64,000 bases of DNA from Agrypnia vestita (lineage: Eukaryota > Arthropoda > Insecta > Trichoptera > Phryganeidae). Below the pieces are notes generated by a model that saw only the letters and a list, made by a program, of their open reading frames with translations, did not search any database and was not told where the DNA came from. A program made the position numbers and the translations under genes. The stretch spans positions 62,001-126,000 of the forward strand of contig JADDOH010000143.1 of assembly GCA_016648135.1 (NCBI GenBank), in the 5' to 3' direction. Of this stretch, positions 35,601 to 46,300 are shown one piece after another; the first letter of the stretch is position 1, and every line of letters starts with the position of its first letter.

Positions 35601-36530
35601 GAGCGAGATGTACATTTTTCGATTAACAATCACGACTTGTTACGAGTATTGAGCGATCATTGTACACCTATGTCTTTTATTTCCATGCACTCCAATTTCA
35701 ACCCATTTCAGTGTACTTCAATTCCAATATATACACAATAATGTACTTCTAATGTAAAATACATTAAGTACAAGAAGCGATTTTGGATATACGAGATTAA
35801 GAGATACCTACACCAAATATACCAAAATTAAATTTTACCACAATCCAAAATTATTTCAGTTTTCTTGGTATTAAATTCTTTAATAATCTTCCCCTAACAA
35901 TCTGAAAAATAAAAGATCACAATAAATTTAAAATTGAAACCAAAAAACATATATACAAACACCTACTAGATACATAATATTATCATTAAACTGTTTGAAA
36001 ATGTCAGTTCACAACAAATTGCACCACCCACCCCAATATATTATAATCAAATGAAAACATAATTAAAGGCTACTTACTACTATTTCTTGGTAATATAATA
36101 TTCCTCTGTGTATAATCACTGTTACACATTCAATTCTATTTTGTGCTACTCTTATTAGTTGTGACTGACTCCTTGTGATCCGCTTTGTGAATTATTTTAA
36201 CGCCGGCATCGGTGAATTTGGGAATATATTTATATATGTCTAGATTTAAAATTGTCAGCCCACCATTAAAATCCTTTCGTCGCGGGGCCGATACAGTATT
36301 AAAAAACATACATATTATTTTATGACAAACAATTTTAAATTAAAATTTGTAATACACACTTATAATATATTTATTATATTAATCACTGGTATACGATGTT
36401 ATTTATGAATATTATCATACTTCACAAAAGGTCTTCGATCCTAAACCTGTTTCCCTTAATAACCTAAAAAAATTCTCCCCACTAAGCGACCCGCTGCCCT
36501 ATTTGAATAAGTTGACAAAATTCTGCATTA
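35601..36530. other. No gene; probable upstream part of repeat R
   Basis: Short frames only. The segment precedes the hammerhead-like repeat tail at 36530-36665 and may be its body, but no protein motif was seen. Confidence 0.4.
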
Positions 36531-36665
36531 TACCTGATGATGAGAGGCACTCCTCCTTTTGAAACTATAGTAGTGATAAATATAACCCAACTTGTATGTA
36601 TTTCAAAGGTTAATTTAAAATTGTGTAAATTAAAATAATCGTGTTGTACCACAAAGTTACTGCCA
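36530..36665 (+). repeat. Repeat R tail with hammerhead-like motif (copy 1)
   Basis: CCTGATGATGAGAGG then CTCCTTTTGAAACTATAGTA then GTTGTACCACAAAGTTACT. The same order occurs at 54170-54310. The core CTGATGA...GAAAC lies at 36534-36565. Confidence 0.55.
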
Positions 36666-36669
36666 TATC

Positions 36670-38930
36670 ATCAGTCAATAAATATATAAATTTTCAATGA
36701 GATACTTATGTGTTAATTGTAGTTAATTAAATTAAAATTAGTGTAAATTATTATTTGGGGCACGCAAAAAAACGAGGGGGTATGTTACGAATATAGATCG
36801 CTCAAGCACGGCGTACGAATTTAGAAATAAAACATTTAAATCTGATACGTTTTTTTAATAATGATACAAAATAAAAAATTGGTATTTTGGAGAAAAATTC
36901 TCAAAATTATTTGAAAATTGAAAAAAATTGGAGGAGCGTGTACTCATGTACGCGCGGTAGAAGTTTTACTTCTCTGGCATGATCGTGATAATTGATATTT
37001 ACATACTAGTTAAAAATGTATATCAATACAATAATATGATGTATAGGGAGATGATAAATGTAATTAATACTTTAATGTAATAAATTAAATAATTAATATC
37101 TATTTATTTTTAAAGTGATACATATATAACTATTGATATGTGATTTTGAATAGAAGTCTCACGATGATTTGAAGATATGTATCGCCGCAGCATCGCATAT
37201 ATATGATGCGATGAATCAAAAAACGTGTATATTTTTACAAAAAAAGTGCCTACCTATTTTCATATTTTATCAATTTTTGGCTTAAGATTTCATATTCAAA
37301 AGTTTCGAAATTACACAACTTTGTCAGCCGCATTAATGCGGAATGAATGAATATGTTTTTGGTTTTAAAAACGAATATCTGACAATTACGTCGTTCTTGA
37401 AATAAATAATTTCTCGAATATGACTTTAAATAAACAGTTCTAATTTTCAATTCAATAATCAATCATTCGTCAACTTTTGAATTGGGCATCTTTAATATTA
37501 ATTCTCGATTCAGGATGGTCGAAAATACATTATTTGTATTACTGGAACACTAATTTCAAGTGGATAATTTTTCACAGTTTAATGGATGCGCGCGCATTTC
37601 GTGGTCTCGCATTTCCGCTACAATGCGCACGCTGCGCGTGCGCAACTTCCGTATCAAATTTATACAAATTTCCACAATAATAATGAACTGACCCAAATAG
37701 TATCAAGTAGCACTGTAATAGGTAAATTGTATCTCCCTGTGATACATACCACTACTGCTCAGCATCATTTTACATGATTGAGAAAAATTATAATACCCTC
37801 AGAGTTAATACATTTTTATTCTATTATATATGTAATCTATAATATATTACTTAATTTTGTATATATCTTATTATATAATTCTGTGACATATTTCTTTAAT
37901 AAGAGATAGTTTTAATTTGAATATTATTTTTACTGCATACTGTTATATATCTTTCCATTATTCTTCTTCTACTTCTTTTCTTTGAGTATATCTGTTGATC
38001 TGTGCCACGGAAGACTACGCCTGCAGGCCAAGTTTTCTGGACTATGCGCGCATATTTGTTTTACTCCAGGCAGGTAACCTGGTGACACATCATTCTTCTC
38101 TTTTTAATAATTAAGCATTGTTATATATTATGCTTTATGCTTATTATTAGTTTATTTTTACTGTTTCGCACAATTGCATTATGATTATCGCACATTAGTT
38201 ATTTTTTCTTTTCTTTTATGTAGGTACACATTATGTTTTACTTATTATTAAATGTATTTTAAATATTATGATATTCTTCTCCTACTCACAAGTTATATTT
38301 CTCATGTAAAAGAGAAACACCACTGTAAAAACTGCAGTTTTTGATTGTAAAAAAATGTATATATTTAACAAATAAATAAAAAAATTGAAATTTTGCCCAA
38401 AATGCGTCAAAAGAAGATAAATTCAAAAATCAAATATTATATTATTCTTGATACTCAAGATATAAACTATTCAAACAATCTATACTGGAGTTTCAGTGAA
38501 AATTTATCATAATTTACGTTTCAGAAACATATGACACATTTGTGACATTGGAACAACAGTGAATCACATCACCTGATGTTTTGGTTAATACTAATTATGT
38601 GATAATAATTTTCTCTTTAAAACTATAATATGTACAAACATGTCAATTTTCCCAGTAATTTTAAAGATAACAAAAGACCAAAGCACTTGCAATATTTTTT
38701 TAGAACAACACTTGTCAATTTGAATACAAGTTAAATGTATGAGTAATACAAGTTTGTTACGTGTCTGTAATCAGTTTACATAGCGACATTTTTCCAAGCT
38801 CCGCCGAAGAAATCAAAAAATTATTATTCAAACTTTGAAGTTCAATATCTTAGTTCTATATCAATGTCAGATACCTTGGGAACAACATGACTCCCGAACT
38901 GAAAATAATGTTTTATAAAACCTTATAAAA
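36670..38930. other. Intergenic, no gene
   Basis: AT-rich. A GC-rich patch at 37586-37650 holds the palindrome TGCGCACGC-TGC-GCGTGCGCA (37624-37644). 37980-38100 (TGGACTATGCGCGCATATTT) has the look of a repeat 3' end but no partner in this window. Confidence 0.45.
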
Positions 38931-38934
38931 TTTA

Positions 38935-39180
38935 CGAAGTGAATGCAACTGGACTTTGGAACAGTCTGCCCCAGCCTCTACGGAACAGATGCCTTAAGAA
39001 ATCTTTACCAATATACAAATTACATGCTACAGACCCACAGCAGTGTGAAATTAGGCATACATAAATATAATTCTCACCATTTTTATGCCACCACTTTAAA
39101 TAATAATAATAATAATAATAGATATTTTGTATGGCGCCATATTCGTGAAAATTTCACCTGAAGGACGCTTTACACAAAAG
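38935..39180 (+). mobile_element. LINE reverse-transcriptase C-terminal fragment
   Basis: The frame reads VNATGLWNSLPQPLRNRCLK followed by KSLPIYKLH. This fits the ALWNSLPxxLRxxxSLxxFKxxL ending of Jockey/CR1-type ORF2. A short AAT microsatellite follows at 39101-39119. Confidence 0.7.
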
Positions 39181-39199
39181 TATAATCCTACACTGTTAT

Positions 39200-40450
39200 T
39201 TAAAATTGAACATTGCAAACTTTCTGAAAAGATTCTTTCAGTCAAAGAATCTTTTTTAAACTATTCTGATGCTCTGCTCCATATAAGGTAGGAAAGAGAG
39301 TTCCGCACCTTTGGGCCTGCACCGCACATGCCCGTTTGCTAAACTTAGGCTTCTTGGTTGATGGTTAAATATTTCTACAATCCTTCCTAAAGCTAAGCAA
39401 GTAATATAATTATTAGTCTGGCACTTCATTACTGGACTGGATATTATAAAAAAATAATACTGTCTGGATGTTCCGTTTCATTAAAAATAAATAATTCAAA
39501 TCAGATTTGATTATCCAATATAATTATGTACTCACTTTCCATATGTTCGATAATTGATTATTAGAGAATACCTTCAAAGTATTTGTATTAATCTGCCCCG
39601 GGGTTCAGGTACGATGACTGATGAGGTAAAATATGGGCGTTTTTGTGATGTTTGGTTGCTGTGATTTTAGTATCATTATTGATGGGTAGTATATTTATAC
39701 ACCTAGTGTATTTAAAATTAGTATACTTAAATACCTAGTATATTTAAATAAAATAATGTCAGATAAAAACAAAATAGAGTGCTTTTTGAAAATGATTTCT
39801 TGTTATTTTCCAACATCACCTCTATTGTAATCGTGTCGGGACACGATTTCACTTGGACAGCACTCGTCCACCGCGCTTTGTGGCTGTGACGGTCACTTGG
39901 GGGCGCTGGTGGTTCAATATTTCTTCTAAGTCTCTCTCCATTTGCCTTTTAAACTTAGTCCTGGTTCATCTTCTTCTTCATCTGATACTGCCGTGAAAAT
40001 ATATTTGGATAGTCATTTTCCTTACGGAGGTAAACATTATTTAAGTGAATAGATTTCCTTTATATCTAATTTCGAAAAACCATAATTATTTCTTGTTATC
40101 GCGGTTTCAGTAAACAGCCTTTTTAAAATTAAAGCAGTTTGATATTTGTGTAATATTTTTCAATCAAGAGCTGTTATGCAAGATGTCCCAATAAATCAAG
40201 TTTTTTTAAAAATCCTTACCTGTAACGTCATTAGCTTGGTCTGTACCATGTTTATATATCTGGCAGTAGTGGTTTTCCAGACTAGCGCGTCCTTTATGCG
40301 ATTAAATTGTAAAAGTTTCTTTTTTTTCCTTCAGGGAAGTGACTATTGTACTGTTTCTACGGTGCAATTTCGTGCTTACTTTTATTTCATACACCTACTT
40401 GGATTTGTCTTCACCTCATTCTTTGGTTTTACTTGTATTTCCTCACATAT
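39200..40450. other. Intergenic, no gene
   Basis: No convincing exon. 39825-39910 has higher GC, with the short palindrome CGTGTCGGGACACG. The hydrophobic frame at 40146-40484 lacks any recognisable motif. Confidence 0.4.
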
Positions 40451-40459
40451 ATGTACATC

Positions 40460-40740
40460 ATGTCTCATTCTATTTATTATATAGTTTGCTATTGTTGAGA
40501 GTGAGGCGTTTTTCCGTGGACGCCTCCCCGCGCCGCTTGCACTCAATTGAGTTTAAGTAGTGTGGGGAGGATGACCGCTTTAGCATTAAAGATGCCGAAT
40601 TAGTTGGCGAAAGTACACGGGAGCTATTGCTTATTAAACGCCCCTGGATGTGTGGTAAATTCCTCCTCACTGTCCTAAAAAATCAACATTGCTTGCTCAT
40701 TTCAAATAGCCAATAAAGCAGTCTGGCATTGTAGGAAGAA
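40460..40740 (+). repeat. Dispersed repeat S copy 1
   Basis: GTGGACGCCTCCCC, GACCGCTTTAGCATTAA, ATGCCGAATTAGTTGGCGAA and AAACGCCCCTGGATGT match 47410-47640. The class is unknown; possibly the 3' region of a non-LTR element. Confidence 0.55.
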
Positions 40741-41020
40741 ATGACTTATTAAAAATTAGCAGCGAACAGACCTTTGTAACAACAATAAAGTTTAATCTTG
40801 AATCAAAGGCTAGATCCGTGAATCGTTTATCTGAACATAATACAAAATCCTACAATGTGTCAGTTTCCACGAAATGAACAACATTGTTAAATTTTATCAG
40901 TGTAACAAATAATTTATTGCTTTGTGTTGGAAGTTTTATTTAGGTACTACCTGATTTATGGCTCGAGAACAAAGTACAGGACGTATTGATACATTAACAT
41001 GATTATCCGCTGTTGGAAGA

Positions 41021-42121
41021 TGTAAACATAATCAGGATATATAATTACACAAAATCTATATTAGTGAGTTATACACTTTTAATATCAACTAATAATACAA
41101 CACATTATACAAAAAAAGAGTCAAAATATAATAGGTATAGCACAATGTATATGTTTTCAATGAGCAAGTCATGTTGCCAGATAGGGAATAGACAAGTGGG
41201 CACCCAGAGTTCTGCGGTGGAGACCACGGGACATGAAAAGAGGAAGAGGCCGGCCTCAGAAAAGGGGGCCGATGATATCATACCTGTCACGGGTAGTGGG
41301 TGGATCAAAATAGTCCAAAAAAGAGAAGATTGGAGAAATTTAGAAAAGGCCTATATCCAGTAGTGGAGAGATGGCTGAGGAAGAAAGAAGAAATAGCCTA
41401 TATAATAAAAAATAAGAAAAAATTCTATCCAAAAAAAAAACAATATTTTTATAAGTTTGTTCTAAGGCCACAATTACTGGATTTCTTCCACAATCGGATG
41501 GAATCGGTGAACGTTACATTATTTGAATCGGTGAACGTTACATTATTATACATTAGAGTGATCACTTTAGCCAATCTTAAAGAAAGGTTGTAAGCCCCGT
41601 GGACGCCCAATACATAGCTTCGTCTCGGTGAGACATCTATAATTTATCTTAATTATTAAAAAATAAAATTTAAAACATTCCTCAATAAATACTACCATCA
41701 AATACTCAATGTCTTATTGCAGAATGGAAAACATTACACTTATTTAAAAAATAAAAATTGGAATATATCAATGAGAATGAATTCGAGCTTATGAAGTTCA
41801 CGCGTGGGCGCGTTAAAACAATATATCTAACTAGCCGCACTCCCGTGAAAAATCAGGGGATATAATATTTGCCGGATATTAAAGCTGAATATATATACTA
41901 TTCGCTTAAACCTAAAACTAAATATATTTATATAACAATAAAAAAAATGTACCGTATAATTTCGACCTTTGCGTGTTGCTTGAGTCGCGCACTGATTATG
42001 TGTCACACTTAATTATCTAAAGTTTTTATTCCAGCAAGTTACGAAGTCACGACAGACAGGTGGACAGATAGACAGAAAACAAAAATATTATGCTTTGATA
42101 GTTTATTTTTTAAGCATTTAA
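41021..42121 (+). mobile_element. RTE-type LINE 3' repeat, copy 1
   Basis: 41180-41363 encodes KRKRPASEKGADDIIPVTGS, then GWIKIVQKREDWRNLEKAYI. This is the ORF2 C-terminus (RGRPxxRWxDDI...GxxWxxxAxDRxxWRxLxEAYxQQW), with the usual R/K positions partly decayed. The downstream 3' part includes a family M MITE segment (about 41455-41655) shared with copy 2. Compared with copy 2 (59553-60545) it carries a 68-bp insertion at 41831-41898. Confidence 0.8.
41831..41898 (-). mobile_element. 68-bp Helitron-like insertion
   Basis: The other copy of the host repeat reads TCTAATATTCGC without it. On the minus strand the insert sits between A and T and ends GGAGTGCGGCTAG, with CTAG before T as Helitrons do. 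It lacks the usual 5' TC, so it is likely a truncated or internally deleted element. Confidence 0.6.
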
Positions 42122-42204
42122 ATGAAATGGCGCCAACTACCAAGTACAATATCAATTAAAAATATGATTTTTATGTAACATAGATTAAGCAAATCATATT
42201 AACT

Positions 42205-42478
42205 AGCAGTTAAGCAATCGGCTGTCGCCGATTACTTGCTGCTAGGCCCTGCGGGCCGATGCTAGCCGCTGCGCGGCCATTGCTATTTGCTAGCTGCTTG
42301 ACAACGTGGTCGACAATAGTAGTTGCTTCGCGGCTAGCAGTGACCGCTGTGCGGCCATTGGTGTCTACAATCGGCTGTCGCCAATGGCAGATGCCAATGG
42401 CGGCTATGGTGGGCGATTCGCAGCCAACGGTGGCCAACGCACGGTGTCTGCTTGCTGCAAGGCCATGCTGTCGGTTAT
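42205..42478. repeat. GC-rich series of mini-hairpins
   Basis: An island of high GC in AT-rich DNA, built of short stems with 3-6 base loops: AATCGG/CCGATT (42216-42233), GGCCC/GGGCC (42245-42257), GCCGC/GCGGC (42265-42277), CCGC/GCGG (42344-42354). They are separated by GCTAG, GCTATTTGCTAG and ATTGGTG-type spacers. The blocks CGCTG(C/T)GCGGCCATTG and ATCGGCTGTCGCC each occur twice. Frames are open on both strands, probably because stops are rare in such sequence. Confidence 0.7.
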
Positions 42479-42482
42479 ATAC

Positions 42483-42511
<29 letters not shown>
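42483..42511. repeat. (AT)n microsatellite
   Basis: AT dinucleotide run between the hairpin island and repeat P. Confidence 0.9.
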
Positions 42512-42515
<4 letters not shown>

Positions 42516-42534
42516 TAGTATTGATTTCTTTGGG

Positions 42535-42880
42535 GGTAACCCGCGTCAAAATCTGGTCCTCAGAAGGACCATTCGTCAACCGACGTTTCGCCTGAATCAC
42601 AACAGGCATCTTCAGGTTGCTTGTTAATAAATTTCCGTCACGAGGGGCAGTGCGAACACGTCCGTTCGTATCGGAAGCTTATTACCAAGTGAGGTCTGGT
42701 AAGTCAAAGTCTAAATTTGGGTACTGTGGTCATTATTGGCCTTAATGATTTTCGGGAATTTTGTATTAAATATTGGGTGTTCCCGGCCATTGCTGGCCTT
42801 AATGGCGTTTGTTTGGCTCCTTGTGATGCGCTTTGTACTTGATGTTGCTTCTATTGTGTCGGTGGTTATATTTAATTGAT
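42535..42880 (-). repeat. Repeat P with hammerhead-like motif (copy 2)
   Basis: Inverted copy of 34374-34830 without the nested SINE. The minus-strand motif is CTGAAGA (42615-42609), stem GCCTG/CAGGC, GAAAC (42589-42585), stem CGTC/GACG, followed by the perfect hairpin GGTCCTCAGAAGGACC (42570-42555). Confidence 0.6.
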
Positions 42881-43207
42881 TTTTGCGCGCTAATATATTA
42901 TTTTTATTTTTACTAAGAAATCTACTGTTGAATATCTATATATAGCAGTAACCAGCTATCTCTCCATCTTTACGGCTGTCTTCCCGTAGGTAGGCGTTGT
43001 CCACAGGAGATTTCATTCGCTGCTGTATGCACGAGTCTGTCGCTGTCCATACTGACTACGTGATCCCACTAAAATCTCCGTCTGGATCTACTCCATCGTG
43101 CTATGTCTCTATTTTGCAAGTTTTCCTTATATCTTCATTTCGGACATGGTCACGTAGAGTTTTCCAGGAGAAATATGATATGTTGAAATATTTGTACTGT
43201 TTTTCAG

Positions 43208-43596
43208 ATAATTTCTTACTTGGATGCCGCTTGCCTTCCCGTCAAGTCGTGGATAGCGTGGATTCATGAGCTCATAGAACTGAGCCGAGCTGGTCACTTC
43301 TCTTCGTCTAAGAGTCTCAGCAGTGCTATCCAAGAAATCATAGATATTCTTCCTGTCGAAGAAATCAAAACCTTGTACGACGAGAAGTTGGTAGATTATA
43401 TGGTAGATAGGTAGATAGCCCGGACTTCAGGGAACTAGTCGGCAAGCTCACTAGCCCGACCTTCACAAGTTTCATCCAGGCCCTGAAAGACAACCAGAGG
43501 GTCCAAGAGATAGTCGCTCGTCTTCTTGCAGCTGGAATTGATGTCAAAGCATTCATTGAATTCTTAAAAAATATTTTTGGTTTTAATCGGTTTTAA
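43208..43596 (+). pseudogene. Broken second exon of an insect-allergen-repeat gene
   Basis: Very close to exon 2 of the gene at 61327-62256: IISYLDAACLPVKSWIAWIH, then IQEIIDILPVEEIKTLYDEK, and after the break SPDFRELVGKLTSPTFTSFI to IFGFNRF. At about 43392-43418 the sequence GTAGATTATATGGTAGATAG adds 20 bases and shifts the frame into a stop. Homology continues into the preceding intron (TTTTTCAGATAATTTC) and the 3' flank (CAATTCATAAAATAAT), so it came from a DNA duplication, not an mRNA copy. No first exon or signal peptide lies in the 900 bases upstream. Confidence 0.88.
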
Positions 43597-44036
43597 CTGA
43601 CCCAATTCATAAAATAATAAAATAAAATATTTATAGTATAAATTCGTAATTTAACAGATTAAATCAAAAAAAAAAGAAAATATATATGTATAAAGGGTTA
43701 TTTGGAAAACATTAATAACCTCGCGAAACTATATTACTTGGCATCATAAACAACAACTTTTGTTCTATGAATTTTAATAATTCATTAGATTTTACATTAA
43801 TTAAAAATAAAAATAAATATTTGACCACTCTGATTCTCAATAACTTTCTCCACGCACGGAAGTATAAGAAAGCGAAAACAGTGCGCACACGTGAAACACA
43901 ATAAAGACATTATTTCTGTTAGGTACCGCTTGAAGTTTAAATTGCTTGCTGGGCTTATACACCGAATCCACAATCCCATCATACTTAACCAGCCTTAGGA
44001 CTGGCTACATTAAAGAATAAAATATTAATAAATCGT

Positions 44037-44447
44037 ATGGATGTATCGAAACTACCTAAGTAATTTGAAGAAAACGACGTTAAACATTTTATAATGATTT
44101 TAGAAATACCTACTGGTAGTTATTATTCTCTTTTTATTTTTAAATGCAGGCGTATTTAAAAAGTGGAATCAGTATATTTATAATAATCGAACTATTCACT
44201 AATCATTTAAATCAGATAATTTACAAATGATTTCCTCTTAGGTTCGAGTTTCGCGGATGTCCGTGAGTGTATTGCGCACATAACCTTCAAAATAGTCACT
44301 TTGACAACAAACACAAGACCACATCTAAAGATCAACTCGCACGCTAAATAAAACAAATATGCAACTCAAAATAAGTGAATTTGGAGATTTTCTAATGAAA
44401 CGCTTGTTCCTTGCGTGAAGAATAAATAGAATTCGACAGCGGCGCTT
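44037..44447 (+). repeat. Dispersed repeat Q copy 2
   Basis: Uninterrupted counterpart of 34838-35600, showing the empty site of the LINE tail. It has CCGTGAGTGTATTGCGCACA in place of the short ACGGTCTA link. Confidence 0.75.
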
Positions 44448-44658
44448 TCCCGTGTTTCCCTACCCGCCAAGTTTTCCCCACAACCACCCACCGGTGGTTA
44501 TGGTGGTGGACACCATTGGTGTTACATATGCGAGTTTGGTGGGGGTGGCCGTGCGTGGGTGGGAGTGGGTGACGAAAATGTGCATTCTAGCACATTGTTT
44601 TGTTATGGGAAGGCCGCAAATGCTTCAGATTGTTTCAAAATAGGCGCGCCGACTATGT

Positions 44659-45059
44659 CGGTGAGTCTAGAAGGTTCCGGAAAAACCTGTTCAAGAAAGT
44701 TCTGGAAGGAGAAAGTTCTAGAAGGTTCGCGAAAGTTCTATGACGATCCAAACAGTGTACTAAAAATCTACGCGTGCGAAGCCGCGTGCGGTGAGTCTAG
44801 AAGGTTCCGGAAAAACCTGTTCAAGAAAGTTCTGGAAGGAGAAAGTTCTAGAAGGTTCGCGAAAGTTCTATGACGATCCAAACAGTGTACTAAAAATCTA
44901 CGCGTGCGAAGCCGCGTGCGGTGAGTCTAGAAGGTTCCGGAAAAACCTGTTCAAGAAAGTTCTGGAAGGAGAAAGTTCTAGAAGGTTCGCGAAAGTTCTA
45001 TGACGATCCAAACAGTGTACTAAAAATCTACGCGTGCGAAGCCGCGCGGGCACAGCTAG
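44659..45059 (+). mobile_element. Triplicated 130-bp unit with Helitron-like 3' end
   Basis: Three almost identical 130-bp units start at 44661, 44791 and 44921 (GTGAGTCTAGAAGGTTCCGG). The last ends GCGAAGCCGCGCGGGCACAG followed by CTAG before T. The element start is unclear; GC-rich sequence with CCACCCACCGGTGG begins near 44450. Confidence 0.75.
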
Positions 45060-45560
45060 TTAATATATAATAAAATATCATTACTTTAATTATTTATAGT
45101 ATTATCAACATTCGAAATATAGAAAGTAAGAAAAGTGATAATAGCTAATTAAATATTATCAATAAACAAATCTTATTTGCAAATAGCTGTTAACTTTTAA
45201 AAATGTTTTCACATTTTCAGTTTTTATCTCCCAAATACTAAATTTTGTTTTGGTTAATGTTTATATTTTGAATTTTAATTTTCAGTATTCATTTTATTCT
45301 GATTAACGTTTTATTGGCCCCGTAAAATGTTTATAATTTAATAAATAATGTTTTATACAAAGTTTTTTCTTGTTATTAATTATAAAATTATTTATCCTCA
45401 CTTAATAATACTGCCCGCAATATTTAATTGGATATTTCATTTCTCTTTTTTGGTACGTAAAGATTTTAGAGGTTTGTGTTTCTGATTAAAGGGAAAATTT
45501 ATGTTAACACTTTTAAGTTCTTTACATTTAAGTTCTTACTTGTATACACTTTTAAGTTCT
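45060..45560. other. AT-rich, no feature
   Basis: No exon, motif or repeat edge was seen. Confidence 0.5.
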
Positions 45561-45581
45561 TTATATTAGGTTCGCTGCCGA

Positions 45582-45640
45582 ACGTACGTACGTACGTGCG
45601 TACGTACGTACGTGCGTACGTACGTACGTGCGTACGTACG
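45582..45640. repeat. (ACGT)n microsatellite with 16-bp higher-order unit
   Basis: Self-complementary ACGT repeats with a G replacing A at regular steps, giving an ACGTACGTACGTGCGT unit about three times. It is bordered by GTTCGCTGCCGA on the left and CGGCACGTGTGTGG on the right. Confidence 0.95.
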
Positions 45641-46300
45641 GCACGTGTGTGGAAATGTCTTGGAAGTGAAAATTAAGACACTTCCCGTCATCCAATCGTA
45701 CTGAAATTTTGCACGTCGACTCGATGTCGATGACAACGCATTTTGACAACTTTGTCGGTATGCACGGTCATTGTGGTTCTTTTCGTTTTTCGCGAAAATA
45801 ACTCGTCGACCGAGAGCTTCATTCCAAAAATTTCAAGTTCCCCAAACGGGCGCAGCCCGCCGATGTCTTTGGGAAACGCGTTTGCCGCGGGACGTCTCTC
45901 CTCCTCAAAATTGAGTCGAAATCCAGCTTTTTTCATTTGAATAACTTTGCGAGTTTTCTTTCGTGAAAATGAAAACTTTTCTCGAAACCCTCTGTGGGAC
46001 CTGATTTTTATTATGTTTCATTTATATTTTTATATTTTTTGTTCGATAGATCACATCTATTCTTATCAATTATAATAATTTCATTTATATATTATTTAAA
46101 AAAATAATTCTCTCTAATTAATGTGTAAACGTCAAATTGCAGTTTTTTTGTGGCATATTCATGCTTCAGTATGCACGTGGCGAATTGCCTAGATTAATCA
46201 CGACTGTATGCTTAGCTCGTTTATAATTATTTTTCATATATTTCTAATGATTATTTTCTTTAAACTTTGTAAAGCCGAATATTTTTAGGACTAATTTTAA
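45641..46300. other. Unclassified moderately GC-rich stretch
   Basis: 45660-45970 has higher GC than its flanks (GACTCGATGTCGATGACAAC; AACGGGCGCAGCCCGCCGAT), with short open frames on both strands and no known domain. Probably the inside of an unidentified repeat. Confidence 0.4.

Noticed and set aside
41013..41363. 116-codon frame as a host gene
   Set aside because: It matches the C-terminus of RTE-type LINE ORF2 and is duplicated at 59.7-59.9 kb with different frameshifts.
42210..42627. Overlapping long frames of 122, 75 and 70 codons
   Set aside because: They lie in the GC-rich hairpin island where stop codons are rare; translations are low-complexity and frames are open on both strands.
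44559..45003. 104- and 70-codon frames in the 130-bp triplication
   Set aside because: The identical protein repeats follow directly from the DNA triplication, and the region ends as a Helitron-like element; no sign of coding selection.
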